A stretch of 64,000 nt of DNA from JAGDMJ01 sp963809695 (lineage in GTDB: Bacteria > Bacteroidota > Ignavibacteria > UBA10030 > UBA6906). This document shows positions 9,140 to 18,896 of the stretch, piece by piece; positions within the stretch are counted from its first letter, which is position 1, and each line of letters begins with the position of its first letter. Made by a program: the position numbers and the translations under genes. The notes below the pieces were generated by a model, which worked only from the letters and a program-made list of their open reading frames with translations, ran no database searches and was not told the DNA's origin. The stretch covers positions 434,001 to 498,000 of the forward strand of contig CAWEKI010000006.1 of assembly GCA_963809695.1 (NCBI GenBank), read 5' to 3'.

Positions 9140-10030
9140 ATGCTATTTATCCTTTGCCTCATTGCCGCATTGGTATCAGTGCTGGTCTGGCGCTCGGCAC
9201 GGTCCAAGGTCGATCAACACAACACAACATTCAGAGGGCTTGCCGGTGTTGCTGCGCTTGCAGCGGTTGTCTTTGTTCTCCTCGCGCTCACGCAGTGCTT
9301 CACTGTGGTTCCTGCAGGAAATGTCGGCGTTGTGGACGTCTTTGGCGTCGTCTCAGACAACACGTTGAGGTCCGGCATCAACCTGGTGAATCCCTTTGCC
9401 AAGGTAGTGAAATTTTCCATCCAGACGGACGAGCACAAAGAAGTGATGCAGGTATTATCCAGGGAGGGCCTCACGATCGGCCTGGAGATCAGTGCGTTGT
9501 ACAGGCTTGACGCGGATTCGGCTGCGAGTGTTTACAAAAAGATCGCGGGGGGAGACTACCTGGAAGTCGTTCTCGTGCCCCAGTTCCGATCCATCAGCCG
9601 GTCAGTGACGGCGAGCTTCCAGGCGAGCGCCCTCTACTCCACTGAGCGTGAGCGGCTCGGGGTGGCAATTCAGGAGGAGCTTTCGAAAACGATCGGCCCC
9701 AGAGGGATCATCGTTGAATCCACCCCGCTGCGGAACGTCGCGCTGCCGACCCAGTTGACCGAAGCCATTGAGCAGAAGCAGCGGGCGGACCAGGAAAGCC
9801 AGCGGATGGAATTCATTCTTGCCAAAGAGAAGCAGGAAGCTGACCGCAAGCGGATCGAGGCGAAGGGTATCGCTGACTTCCAGACGATCGTGGCGGCAGG
9901 AATCAGTGAGCAGCTCCTGCGTTGGAAAGGGATCGAGGCGACGGAGAAGCTGGCCAATTCGCAGAACACGAAGGTGATTATTGTGGGGTCGGGAAAAGAC
10001 GGCCTGCCGATTATCCTGGACACGAAATAG
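9140..10030 (+). CDS. SPFH/band-7 (prohibitin-like) membrane protein
   Basis: Starting at the ATG at 9140, preceded by AAGGAG seven bases upstream, gives a 296-residue protein with two N-terminal hydrophobic segments and then an SPFH domain (VPAGNVGVVDVFGVV, GINLVNPFAKVV) followed by a long charged helix (EAIEQKQRADQESQRME, KEKQEADRKRIEAKG), as in prohibitin-type proteins. Such proteins form membrane microdomain scaffolds and often modulate proteases. An upstream in-frame ATG at 9086 would place the shared palindromic motif inside the gene, so I reject it. The gene is alone on its strand; its role is not told by neighbours. Confidence 0.85.
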   Translation: MLFILCLIAALVSVLVWRSARSKVDQHNTTFRGLAGVAALAAVVFVLLALTQCFTVVPAGNVGVVDVFGVVSDNTLRSGINLVNPFAKVVKFSIQTDEHKEVMQVLSREGLTIGLEISALYRLDADSAASVYKKIAGGDYLEVVLVPQFRSISRSVTASFQASALYSTERERLGVAIQEELSKTIGPRGIIVESTPLRNVALPTQLTEAIEQKQRADQESQRMEFILAKEKQEADRKRIEAKGIADFQTIVAAGISEQLLRWKGIEATEKLANSQNTKVIIVGSGKDGLPIILDTK

Positions 10031-10114
10031 AAGCTTGTCGCCCTGTGTAGTTCACATGTGCCCCGGGAACGAGCCAATGCGCTTATTCTATATAATTGAT
10101 CGAAGTCTCTCCCT

Positions 10115-13100
10115 ATGTTGACCGTACAACGCGTATCGTTCATCCTTATTGCTCTGAGCCTGTTGCTTGCCCTCCCGGTTCGCTCCCATGCTGATACACC
10201 AAAGAGCGTGCTCGTCCTTGTCGAAGGATCCTCCAGCCTGAAGAACCCGGCCATGGGCCTTGGGCGCCAGCTCGGCGCGTTGCTCGGTCACTTCAACACC
10301 GCCGTGACGATCAAAGGGGTCAACGATTACGTTCCGCGCGAAATGTACCGCTATGACTACGTCTTCTACAACGGATTTCATGCGGTCAGCCCCGTCCCTG
10401 CGAAGTTCAGTGACGATGTGATGAAGCTGGACAAGCGGATTATCTGGATGAACACCGGGCTGAAGGAGCTCTCCTCCCGGCCCGGCATGGCGGAAAAATT
10501 CGGGTTTGTCGTCACCGGCGTGGACTCCGTTTCCCGATTCAATTCGGTGAAGTACAATCAGCGCGTGTTCAGCAAGGGAGAGCCGAACATTAATGTCATC
10601 CGGATCACGCGCAAAAACCTGGTGACGGTCCTTGCCACGGCCTCCTCGTCGCAGGCGCGGAAGGAACAGCCGTACATCATCCAGAACGGCCTCTTCACGT
10701 ACTTTGCCGATTCCCCCTTTTCCTACATGGACGACGGGACCAAGTACCTCCTTTTTGCCGACATGCTCCACGACATCCTCCAGGAGCCGCACGAGGAATC
10801 CCACTCGGCCCTGATCCGTATTGAAGATGTCACCCCGATGGAAGATCCGGACAAGCTCAGGGAAATCGCCGACATTCTTTCCAGCCACAACATTCCGTTC
10901 CTCGTCGGTGTGATCCCGTTCTATGTCAATCCGAGTGAGAATATCCGTGTGAGCCTCTCGGACAAACCGGAGATCGTTGATGCGCTGAAGTACATGGTAC
11001 AGAACGGCGGCACGATTGTGATGCATGGCGTGACACATCAATACAAAGGTGTGACCGCGTCCGATTATGAGTTCTGGGATGCTGGAACAAACAGCGTCAT
11101 CAAAGATGAGACTGCCGAGGGGATCGCGCGCAAGCTGGACATGGGTATTCAGGAATTCATGAAAAACGGGCTCTACCCGCTGGTCTGGGAGACACCTCAC
11201 TACACCGCCTCCTTCCTCCTGTATCAAACGATTGCGAAGTACTTCAGCACCGCAATGGAGCAGCGCCTGGGAATTGAAGACTTCGATTTCGGCCAGTTGT
11301 TTCCCTACATCATTCACAAAGATCTCTTCGGCCAGACGATCTATCCTGAAAACCTCGGCTACGTTCCACTCGATTCGGACCGGGCAAAAAGCGAGTCGTA
11401 CGTCAGAACGATACTCGACGGAGCGCGCAGCAACTTGTATGTGCGCGACGGGTTCGCCTCCAACTTTTTCCACGCGTTCGTCAACCTGGACCTGCTCACG
11501 GAGATCGTGGACAGCATTCAGGCAATGGGTTATACCTACATGGATATGCGGGAGCAGAGCCACTGGGTGAAGACGAAGGACCGGGTGATCCTCTGCGGAA
11601 GCCAGCCGTATACCATTCGACTGGATGACCAGTACCTGGTGGAGGGATACTTTGCGCGGAACGGCGAGCCGTTGAAGCGTATCGTTTCGGAGCAGCGGCT
11701 GAACGGTCCGGTCACGCGGGAAGTCACGTTAGAGCCGGGGCAGTTCTACAAGGCGGAGCCGACAGAGTTCGTTGAGCGGCCGCTGACGTTTGCGGACCAG
11801 GTGATGCTGAAAGCCAAACGGGTTGCGGACCGTATTCTTGGCGGCGACGAAGGCTGGCACCAGGCCCGTCCGGTGATCCTCTGGAACTACTACGCCAAGG
11901 GGGCGGCATACAATGACCAGGCGGCGTTTGCCTCGGTGTTCAACAGCGTCAACATCAGGGTGGACACCATCTTTGTGGGGCAACAGATCAATCTGACTCC
12001 TTACAACCTTGTCATCGTACCGCAGACGTTTGTGGACTCGCTTCAATCCAATCAATACGATCTGCTCAAGGAGTTTGTGGAACAAGGAGGTAACCTGATC
12101 ACGGACGGTAAGAACGATCTTGCGGAAGAACTCGGTGTGAAATTCAGCGAAAAGCAGTTCAGGGTCAGCAAGGTGCGGGACCGTTATTTTCCCGAAGAGC
12201 GCATTTCCTGGCGTTACCCTGAACTGGCCAGGAGGTTCGACGCATCGGACGTGGAGGAGGTGTTCTGCCTGGATGAATTGACCGAGGCACCGCTTGCGGC
12301 GGGGAAGAAACTGGGAAAAGGGAAGATGATTTTTTTCACCACCCGGTTTGACCCGCACTCCCAGCTCGGTTACAGCCAGTATCCGTATCTGCTGGAATAT
12401 GTCAGAAAGTATTGCCGGCTCGGGCCGGTCATGCGGAGGGATAATCTGGAGGTCTTCTTTGAGCCCGGCGCCCGGAGGAACATAAGCACCGAGACGCTTG
12501 TAAAGCAGTGGGCAGCCGAAGGGGTGCGCATCATCCACACAGCCGGCTGGCATCAGTGGTCCAAGTACACCTACGATTACGCACGGCTGGTCTCCCTCGC
12601 GCATGCGAACGGCATTCTTGTCTATGCCTGGCTCGAGCCCCCGCAGGTGAGCCAGAAATTCTGGCAGGATCACCCCGAATGGCGTGAGAAGAATTACAAA
12701 GGGGAGGATGTGCGCCCTTCGTGGCGCTACCCCGTTGCGCTCACCGACCCGAAGTGTGTTGAGGCCATGGCGAACGAATACCGGTCGCTCCTGCAGGGCT
12801 TTGACTGGGATGGCGTGAACCTGGCCGAGCTGTACTTTGAGGCTGCGCGGGGCTTGGAAGATCCTGAACAGTTCACCCCGATGCACCCCTCGGCACGGGA
12901 GGCCATGCGCCGCAAGTACGGGTTTGACCTCGCAGGGATTTTCGACCGTACCTCTCCCTTCTACTGGCGGACAAATCCCGACGTCAAGCATGCGATCACG
13001 GAATTCAGAGTGACGAAGCTTCACGAAATATACCGGCAGCTGTTGGATGTGTTTGCCGTCATAGCGAAGTCCCGGCCGGGTTTCCAGGTGGTCGTGACGG

Positions 13101-14080
13101 CTATGGACAGCTATGGCTCGCCGGAGTTGCGCGAGTACCTCGGAGTGGATATGAACTCGATCCTGTCGCTGCAGAAAACATACGGCTTTAACCTCTCCGT
13201 GGAAGACCCGGAGCGTCTCTGGTCTACCTCGCCGTTGCGATATGTGAAGATCGGCCGTTCCTATGCCGACATGGTGGGAGATTCTTCGAAGGTGATGCTC
13301 GACCTGAACATTCTCAGTCTTCAGGAGCGAAGGGACAAAGTGACGCCTTTCCCGACGCTGATGCAGACGGGAACGGAGTGCTTCCATCTGGTCCATTCCG
13401 CCGCCGCGGGTGCCCCGAGAATGGTGATCTACTCGGAATCGAGTGTGAACCCGCAGGATTTCATCTTTCTTCCCTACGCGCTTGCAGAAGCTGTGCAGTA
13501 CCGTCCGGATCCGGCTGGCTATCTCGTGAGTTCTCCGTATTCCTTTACGGTGAAATTGCCGGAGGAATTCCAGGAAATTCACATCGACGGCGTCCCGCTC
13601 TCCCCGGCCAGGGAAAACTCGTTCCTTGTCCCTTCCGGGGAGCACCAGCTTGTGTTTCACACGCAGTCTACGAATCTTTCGTCGTACGCTCTGCAACCCA
13701 GGATCCTCTCGATCACAGGCAATCTTCTCTCTGCCTCGTACAGTAATCGCACAATGGACTTTGCATACGAGTCGGGCACGCGCACCCTCCTTTCGGTCAA
13801 CCGGGAACCGACACAGGTGCAGGTTGACAACGCGGACTATGCGTACACGGTGATGAAGGGGAATGACTGCTTCACCATCTTTCTCCCCGAAGGGAGACAC
13901 ACGGTCAGACTCGAAGCAGGGGACCGGTTTACCTACGGGGTCTCGCTCACGAGCTTCTGGTCCTCGACCGCCATTGCGATCTTCGGCACCGTCGCCATCT
14001 TGCTGCTTCTGCTGATGTATGTGCTGCTCGTCGTTGTGCGCCGCCGCTACAGCACGAAAACAGAAGGTGGAGCGTCATGA
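10115..14080 (+). CDS. Giant membrane-anchored DUF2334 deacetylase-like / glycoside hydrolase-like protein
   Basis: A 1321-residue exported protein. A signal peptide (1-26) is followed by a DUF2334/polysaccharide-deacetylase-like domain (about 230-480) keeping the likely metal residues: Asp in RIEDVT (235-240) and two His in HGVTH (304-308). A glutamine-amidotransferase-like fold (about 585-760; VILWNYYAKG, LVIVPQTFVDS, EQGGNLITDG) and a TIM-barrel hydrolase-like region (about 775-1090; GVRIIHTAGWHQWS, ILVYAWLEPP, FDWDGVNLAELYFE) follow. A C-terminal membrane helix (about 1280-1303) ends in a basic tail. It overlaps the next gene, a processive glycosyltransferase, by ATGA. Deacetylase plus hydrolase beside a GT2 recalls PgaB/PgaC or PelA-type exopolysaccharide systems, but the domain order differs. 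Function is inferred. Confidence 0.8.
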   Translation: MLTVQRVSFILIALSLLLALPVRSHADTPKSVLVLVEGSSSLKNPAMGLGRQLGALLGHFNTAVTIKGVNDYVPREMYRYDYVFYNGFHAVSPVPAKFSDDVMKLDKRIIWMNTGLKELSSRPGMAEKFGFVVTGVDSVSRFNSVKYNQRVFSKGEPNINVIRITRKNLVTVLATASSSQARKEQPYIIQNGLFTYFADSPFSYMDDGTKYLLFADMLHDILQEPHEESHSALIRIEDVTPMEDPDKLREIADILSSHNIPFLVGVIPFYVNPSENIRVSLSDKPEIVDALKYMVQNGGTIVMHGVTHQYKGVTASDYEFWDAGTNSVIKDETAEGIARKLDMGIQEFMKNGLYPLVWETPHYTASFLLYQTIAKYFSTAMEQRLGIEDFDFGQLFPYIIHKDLFGQTIYPENLGYVPLDSDRAKSESYVRTILDGARSNLYVRDGFASNFFHAFVNLDLLTEIVDSIQAMGYTYMDMREQSHWVKTKDRVILCGSQPYTIRLDDQYLVEGYFARNGEPLKRIVSEQRLNGPVTREVTLEPGQFYKAEPTEFVERPLTFADQVMLKAKRVADRILGGDEGWHQARPVILWNYYAKGAAYNDQAAFASVFNSVNIRVDTIFVGQQINLTPYNLVIVPQTFVDSLQSNQYDLLKEFVEQGGNLITDGKNDLAEELGVKFSEKQFRVSKVRDRYFPEERISWRYPELARRFDASDVEEVFCLDELTEAPLAAGKKLGKGKMIFFTTRFDPHSQLGYSQYPYLLEYVRKYCRLGPVMRRDNLEVFFEPGARRNISTETLVKQWAAEGVRIIHTAGWHQWSKYTYDYARLVSLAHANGILVYAWLEPPQVSQKFWQDHPEWREKNYKGEDVRPSWRYPVALTDPKCVEAMANEYRSLLQGFDWDGVNLAELYFEAARGLEDPEQFTPMHPSAREAMRRKYGFDLAGIFDRTSPFYWRTNPDVKHAITEFRVTKLHEIYRQLLDVFAVIAKSRPGFQVVVTAMDSYGSPELREYLGVDMNSILSLQKTYGFNLSVEDPERLWSTSPLRYVKIGRSYADMVGDSSKVMLDLNILSLQERRDKVTPFPTLMQTGTECFHLVHSAAAGAPRMVIYSESSVNPQDFIFLPYALAEAVQYRPDPAGYLVSSPYSFTVKLPEEFQEIHIDGVPLSPARENSFLVPSGEHQLVFHTQSTNLSSYALQPRILSITGNLLSASYSNRTMDFAYESGTRTLLSVNREPTQVQVDNADYAYTVMKGNDCFTIFLPEGRHTVRLEAGDRFTYGVSLTSFWSSTAIAIFGTVAILLLLLMYVLLVVVRRRYSTKTEGGAS

Positions 14081-15357
14081 CGGTCCTCGAGGTCGATCTC
14101 AGCTTCGTTTTCGTTATCGCCGTCATTCTGATCTGGTTCATGATCGCCTACCAGTTCGTGCTTACCTGCTTTGGCTATCTGAACTTCATGAAGTCGCTGA
14201 AGGAGAATCGTGAAGTGGACGGGATGCTGATCGATTACCCCAGCTGTACAATTCTCATCCCGGCTCATAACGAAGCGAGGGTGATCGACCGCACTCTGAA
14301 GGCGATGCGAAACCTCGTCTATCCCGGGGAGAAACTGGAAATCCGCGTTATCAATGACGGCTCCACAGACGAGACACGCGATATCGTGCTGCGCCATGCC
14401 GCCGAAGACCGCCGGGTGAAACTTTTTGACGTTCCGGCCGGTGAGGGAGGAAGGGGAAAATCACGTGCGTTGAACCTCGGTGTCCGGGCGGTCGAGTCGG
14501 AGATGATTGCCATCTACGATGCCGACAACACGCCGGACAAGGATGCGCTCCGCTACCTGGCGGCGCAGCTCGTGCTCCATAAGGAGCTCGGAGCAGTCAT
14601 CGGAAAGTTCCGGACGGTGAACAAGAACGAAAACCTCCTGACGAAGTTCATCAACATCGAGACGCTCAGCTTCCAGTCCATGCTTCAGGCGGGGCGCTGG
14701 CAAATGCATGGGATTGCAACCCTGCCGGGAACGAACTTTGTGATGTGGAGGCAGCTCATCCGTGACCTGAACGGCTGGGACGAAGAGGCGCTCACCGAAG
14801 ACTCGGAGCTGAGCGTGCGGATCTATGAACTGGGGTACAAGATCAAGTTCATCCCGTACGCCATCACCTACGAGCAGGAGCCGCAGCAGTGGAAGGTCTG
14901 GGTGAAACAACGGATGCGATGGGTCCGGGGGAACAATTACGTGATCGCGAAGTTCTTCAAGCTCATTCCCCGTTTCCGGAACAAGCGGCTGGGGTTCGAC
15001 CTGCTCTACACGCTCTCGCTCTATTATGTCTTCTTCGCCGCGATCCTGATCTCCGATCTCCTGTTCATCGTAAGTGCCCTGAGCCTGGTCAGTATGTCTC
15101 TCCCCGGCCCCTACACGGTTGTCTGGATCACGGCTTTCGTGCTGTTCATCTTTGAGATCCTCCTGGCGGTCTCCTTTGACCGCGAGGACCGGATGGGCAA
15201 CATCTGGCTTGTCGCGCTGATGTATTTCACCTATTGCCAGCTCTGGATCTACATCGTGCTGAGAGCGTGGTACCTGGATTATGTGAAAAAGGAGAAACGG
15301 ACCTGGGTGAAGACGGTGAGGTTTGAGGTGAAACCAGACGTAGTGAAGGAAGCCTAA
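14077..15357 (+). CDS. Processive family-2 glycosyltransferase (exopolysaccharide synthase-like)
   Basis: A 426-residue inner-membrane GT2 enzyme. One N-terminal membrane helix, then a GT-A domain with ILIPAHNEARV, NDGSTDETRD, the DxD-type IYDADNTPD (about 146), the acceptor motif TEDSEL (about 240) and QRMRW (about 278-282), the QxxRW signature of processive synthases such as cellulose, PNAG and hyaluronan synthases. Several hydrophobic helices follow (about 300-405). It starts inside the stop of the preceding gene (ATGA overlap), so the two are translationally coupled. No c-di-GMP-binding PilZ domain is visible in it. The sugar polymer is unknown. Confidence 0.92.
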   Translation: MTVLEVDLSFVFVIAVILIWFMIAYQFVLTCFGYLNFMKSLKENREVDGMLIDYPSCTILIPAHNEARVIDRTLKAMRNLVYPGEKLEIRVINDGSTDETRDIVLRHAAEDRRVKLFDVPAGEGGRGKSRALNLGVRAVESEMIAIYDADNTPDKDALRYLAAQLVLHKELGAVIGKFRTVNKNENLLTKFINIETLSFQSMLQAGRWQMHGIATLPGTNFVMWRQLIRDLNGWDEEALTEDSELSVRIYELGYKIKFIPYAITYEQEPQQWKVWVKQRMRWVRGNNYVIAKFFKLIPRFRNKRLGFDLLYTLSLYYVFFAAILISDLLFIVSALSLVSMSLPGPYTVVWITAFVLFIFEILLAVSFDREDRMGNIWLVALMYFTYCQLWIYIVLRAWYLDYVKKEKRTWVKTVRFEVKPDVVKEA

Positions 15358-15403
15358 TCCGGGAACATCACTGCATACCTAGCGACATACTCTCCTCCTT
15401 CAT

Positions 15404-16726
15404 ATGGTTGATTCCATTAAAGCTATTCGGGGGCGTGGCAGAACATTTCATCTCCCGATGATCTGCCATCGATTCTCCCTCTCGCTCGGGCTCATGTGGT
15501 GCATATCCTCTGCGGCGGCCGCTCAGGTCTATCATGTCGATCTACCTGGCTTCACCTCACTCGATGACCTGCATCTGACGGTGTTTTCATCCTCTCCAGA
15601 GAAACCGCTTGTGCTGCCCCCCGTTGATACGACCGGAGCACGATTCTTTACGGTCTTCTACAGCTGGAAGATGTCTGAGCATCCTGATATTGCCGTTATG
15701 GTCGTCCCAAAGCCTGACGGGGAGCAGCTCTACATTGATCTCAACAACAACGGGAATTTGGGAGATGACGGTCCGCCGTTCCGCTTTCCCGCAGCGGGGA
15801 ATGATTTTACGTTCGACCTGGTCTCACCAAACGATCCGCGACAGCGGACAACACTCCTGCTTCAACGCAAGCCTGCCGTTCCCGACTCGGCAATGCACGC
15901 ATATGTTGACACTAACGGAAACCTCAATCCACAATTTGCCAGGTTTTGGGGAGGCTTCACAGGCCAGCTTTCCTATGAAGGGGCAAAGGGAACGTTCTAT
16001 TTCGACAACCGGGTCGCACTCAGAAAAGGAAATGTCACCATCGCTGGGACCACGTACGAGATTGCTCTCTTTGACTACAGCAACAATGGCCTGTTCAACG
16101 ATGACGATGACCTTCTCCTTCTCGACCTGAACCGGGATGGAAGATTCAGTTATCCGGACGAAGCGGTTGCGCTGACCGATGTGTTCACGCTGAACGGCAA
16201 GAATCTGATTCTCTCCCGTGTCGACGCGTACGGCGTTTCGGTTGATGTGAAAATCACCCCGGAATCCCCGACGTTCTCATTCCTCCAGAGTCTGGTAGAA
16301 CGATCTTCGCAAAAAGTGCTGAAGGGAGTTGTTGATGATTCGCTCTGGACTCTCAGGGCGGAATCTATCGACGGAGACTCTATGTCACTGCAAGACTATA
16401 ACGGCAAGTATTTGCTCTTGAACTTCTGGGGGGAATGGTGCAAGCCTTGTCTGGCCGAGATCCCGGCACTCCTCGAAGGGGGAGAGAAGTATGGCGCAAA
16501 AGACCTGCGGATCATTGGTGTCTTGAGCACAAGCAGCGTGCAGAATGCGCGCACGGTCATGAAAGAACATGGGATGTATTGGCCTCAGATCATTCTGTCG
16601 GAAAAGCTTCAAGCGGAGTTTGACATCAGGAGTTACCCGACGAACATATTGATTTTTCCTGATGGAAAGCGGTACGTACGGGCGGGGATGATTACGCCAA
16701 GGTTCTTTGATGACTTCGTGCGATGA
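15404..16726 (+). CDS. Exported thioredoxin-like (TlpA/ResA family) protein
   Basis: A 440-residue protein with a signal peptide (about residues 19-40, ending SAAAAQ), a long N-terminal region rich in acidic turns (LNNNGNLGDD, DYSNNGLFNDDDD, DLNRDGRF) that may bind calcium, and a C-terminal TlpA-type thioredoxin domain with NFWGEWCKPCLAEIP (active CxxC) and the cis-Pro in SYPTNILIF. Such proteins act as periplasmic disulfide reductants or redox chaperones. An internal ATG at 15458 may be the true start, as it places the signal peptide at the N-terminus. It follows the glycosyltransferase by 46 bases, but a functional link is not evident. Confidence 0.85.
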   Translation: MVDSIKAIRGRGRTFHLPMICHRFSLSLGLMWCISSAAAAQVYHVDLPGFTSLDDLHLTVFSSSPEKPLVLPPVDTTGARFFTVFYSWKMSEHPDIAVMVVPKPDGEQLYIDLNNNGNLGDDGPPFRFPAAGNDFTFDLVSPNDPRQRTTLLLQRKPAVPDSAMHAYVDTNGNLNPQFARFWGGFTGQLSYEGAKGTFYFDNRVALRKGNVTIAGTTYEIALFDYSNNGLFNDDDDLLLLDLNRDGRFSYPDEAVALTDVFTLNGKNLILSRVDAYGVSVDVKITPESPTFSFLQSLVERSSQKVLKGVVDDSLWTLRAESIDGDSMSLQDYNGKYLLLNFWGEWCKPCLAEIPALLEGGEKYGAKDLRIIGVLSTSSVQNARTVMKEHGMYWPQIILSEKLQAEFDIRSYPTNILIFPDGKRYVRAGMITPRFFDDFVR

Positions 16727-16856
16727 GGGGGGATCTGCCTTCTCCATCCGGCAGGATGGGCGTTTGGGGAGTTTGCCCTCCTCTGGCACCTTTCTTGCAC
16801 GATATATGAGCAAATCGCCAAACGTATCAAAAATTACCATGTTCCGAAACGGAAAA

Positions 16857-18095
16857 ATGAAGATTCTTCCCATCGTGGTTCTCCTTTTTCCTACAATTGC
16901 GAGCGCGCAGCTGTCGGGATACGTATCCGCGAACTACGGATTTCATGGGAATCCGCTCTATAATTACGAACAGGCATCGGACCAGACCTCACAGAGCTAC
17001 ATTGAGCTCCACCACGCGTCAGACTTCGGTAACTCTTCGTTCGACCTGGGGTACGTGGGGGGGCTTATGCTGTTCAACCACTTCGGTGAGCGGAATTACT
17101 ATGAACACAGCCTCGCAGGCCGATGGAATCTGCAAGTGGGCGAAGAGGACGAACAGAGCGGGCAGGTCGACTCCACCGGCGCATATCTTCTCTCAGAGCT
17201 CAAGTTCACGGCCCGGCACGACAAAAGCGCTTTTGAGGTGTACGATAACAACTCGGGCGGCCTCAACGTGTCATACCGGACCCTGGCCGGCGGCGCCCTG
17301 TTCATGAGATACTCCAACAAAGCGGAATACCGGTCGTACGCACTGGTCGATGAACTCTCCAATTTCACCGATATCCTTGCCATCTCGCTGGGCTCCCGCA
17401 CCCGGGACCGGTTGAACTTCGAGGTTCTCCTCAGTGCAGGAATCAAGCAGTACACATCGGCCCTGACCGATACCTCCACGTACGAGACCATCACAACCGA
17501 ACAGGGAGGGACTGGAACGGGACACGGAAAAGGGCTTGGCAACGGCAACGCGGGCAGCAATTCCTCGAGCAGCTTCATCAAGAAGCAACACCTGTACGCA
17601 AACCCGGCGTCAAGCACGTCGTGGCAGTTTACAGCAGGAGGAATTGTAGAAAAGCGGTGGGAGAAGAGGTCCGCGTTGCTGGGACTCGTCTATCGCTATA
17701 ATCCTCAAACCGCCGTCCGCTATGTGGCACAGTACGTCAACACCTCAACGCTGTCCGAAGACATTTACAACGATCACTTTGCTTACGAAGGACCTGCAGC
17801 GGACCTGAAATTCTCGCAGACATTTCCGCAACGCATCACCGCCGCTCTCCAACTTCAATGGGCCGCGCGAACCTATGGTGCTCCGGCCCTGGACCTCCAG
17901 GGAGTGCAGATCGCCGACAAGAGGACAGACACCATAGTGGCGCTTGAGCTGACACTGACAAAAGCGTTCACGATATCCGAAGGAGTCGACCTTGAAGTGA
18001 ACCTCACGGGAGGCGCGGCCAGAAACAAATCGAATGACGAGTACAACGACTACTCAGCGGGCGCAGTGGCGTTGGGAGTGGCGGTGGGGTTCTAA
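16857..18095 (+). CDS. Predicted outer-membrane beta-barrel protein
   Basis: Starting at the ATG at 16857 gives MKILPIVVLLFPTIASAQ, a clean signal peptide, then about 395 residues with alternating hydrophobic/polar strands, abundant aromatic residues and many short turns, ending in a strand with terminal Phe (ALGVAVGF) as in barrels inserted by BamA. A Gly/Ser-rich loop (about residues 220-240) lies mid-protein. No named family is recognised. Longer in-frame starts at 16707 and 16839 exist but put non-signal sequence first. It follows the TlpA-like gene after about 130 bases on the same strand. Confidence 0.7.
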   Translation: MKILPIVVLLFPTIASAQLSGYVSANYGFHGNPLYNYEQASDQTSQSYIELHHASDFGNSSFDLGYVGGLMLFNHFGERNYYEHSLAGRWNLQVGEEDEQSGQVDSTGAYLLSELKFTARHDKSAFEVYDNNSGGLNVSYRTLAGGALFMRYSNKAEYRSYALVDELSNFTDILAISLGSRTRDRLNFEVLLSAGIKQYTSALTDTSTYETITTEQGGTGTGHGKGLGNGNAGSNSSSSFIKKQHLYANPASSTSWQFTAGGIVEKRWEKRSALLGLVYRYNPQTAVRYVAQYVNTSTLSEDIYNDHFAYEGPAADLKFSQTFPQRITAALQLQWAARTYGAPALDLQGVQIADKRTDTIVALELTLTKAFTISEGVDLEVNLTGGAARNKSNDEYNDYSAGAVALGVAVGF

Positions 18096-18148
18096 ACTAA
18101 TTTGGATTTCAGACTGAGAATTTTGGACTGGTTTCTTTGCCCATTGCG

Positions 18149-18170
18149 GGACGGGTCTCCCGACCCGTCC
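18149..18170. repeat. GC-rich intergenic hairpin (GGACGGGTC / GACCCGTCC)
   Basis: A perfect 9-bp stem with a 4-base loop between convergent genes. A second loosely palindromic stretch follows (about 18209-18262). It could act as a bidirectional terminator or be a REP-like element; related GTCCCGA/TCGGGAC hairpins occur at 41425, in the 47-kb array and at 47994. Confidence 0.5.
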
Positions 18171-18261
18171 ACACGGTGTGACAGATTTTAGGTCCAGCCT
18201 ATGATGTCGGGTCTGGTTCCTCTCTTGGACTCCCAAAGAGCGAGAGACCCGGCCTACATCG

Positions 18262-18711
18262 TCAATCCGCCCCTGAATCGCCTTCCTTTGCCGACACTAT
18301 CCTGTACGAATGGGTGATGTTCACGTTGCCGCGGAGCATCGCGGTGACAGAGCAGTACTTCGTCGTGGAGAGCTCAATTGCCCGTTCGACGTCTGCGGAT
18401 TTGATCCCCTCTCCGTAAAACACGTACTCCATGTGAATGTCCGTAAACACCTGGGGGTGCTCCTCGCGGACGCTCCCCGAGAGCCGCACTTCGTATCCGG
18501 TCAGCGGTACCCGCTTCTTCTTCAAAATGGGAATGACGTCGCTGGAGGTGCATCCACCGAGGGCCATTAACAAGAGCTCCTTCGGCCGGGACGCTCCGTT
18601 GCTTCCCTCAAAATTCTCCGGTCCGTCCATGATGACCCAATGGTTGGAATCCGACTTTGCAGCGAATGTGATGCCCTGGAGCTGTTTGACAATGGCTGTT
18701 TTGGTAGGCAT
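18262..18711 (-). CDS. OsmC/Ohr family peroxidase-like protein
   Basis: The ATG at 18711 (MPTKTAIVKQLQGITF) begins the homologous part of a larger open frame; upstream codons to 18885 look non-coding and include a C-rich tract. The 149-residue product shows the OsmC fold markers: the first redox Cys in LLMALGGCTSSDV and the second in STKYCSVTAML, with RPKELLL before them. Family members reduce organic hydroperoxides using lipoyl or thiol donors. It lies 3' of cydAB on the same strand, in a locus otherwise devoted to oxygen and redox chemistry. Confidence 0.9.
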   Translation of the reverse strand: MPTKTAIVKQLQGITFAAKSDSNHWVIMDGPENFEGSNGASRPKELLLMALGGCTSSDVIPILKKKRVPLTGYEVRLSGSVREEHPQVFTDIHMEYVFYGEGIKSADVERAIELSTTKYCSVTAMLRGNVNITHSYRIVSAKEGDSGAD

Positions 18712-18896
18712 AAGAGGCTTCGTTTGTCGTGAATGTGGTGTTTGTTGCATCGGTGAGATGCAGGAAGAGCATATTTCGGTCCAAGGAACCTCCTGAAGCT
18801 CATCTGGTTCGGTGCCCCTCCCCCCCCCGGAGCGAAAAACGGGGAGTTCGGGGTTAATACCCCCATCTATTGTTGTCCCTCCCATTTCTCTTCACT

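Noticed and set aside
11729..13900. A 723-residue open frame antisense to the large deacetylase-like gene (also 10088-11563)
   Set aside because: Arg/His-rich shadow translation caused by high G/C in third codon positions of the real gene; no domain or start signal.
18820..18828. Run of nine C as a phase-variation tract
   Set aside because: It lies in the leader upstream of the chosen osmC start, not in a coding sequence, and no promoter element overlaps it visibly.
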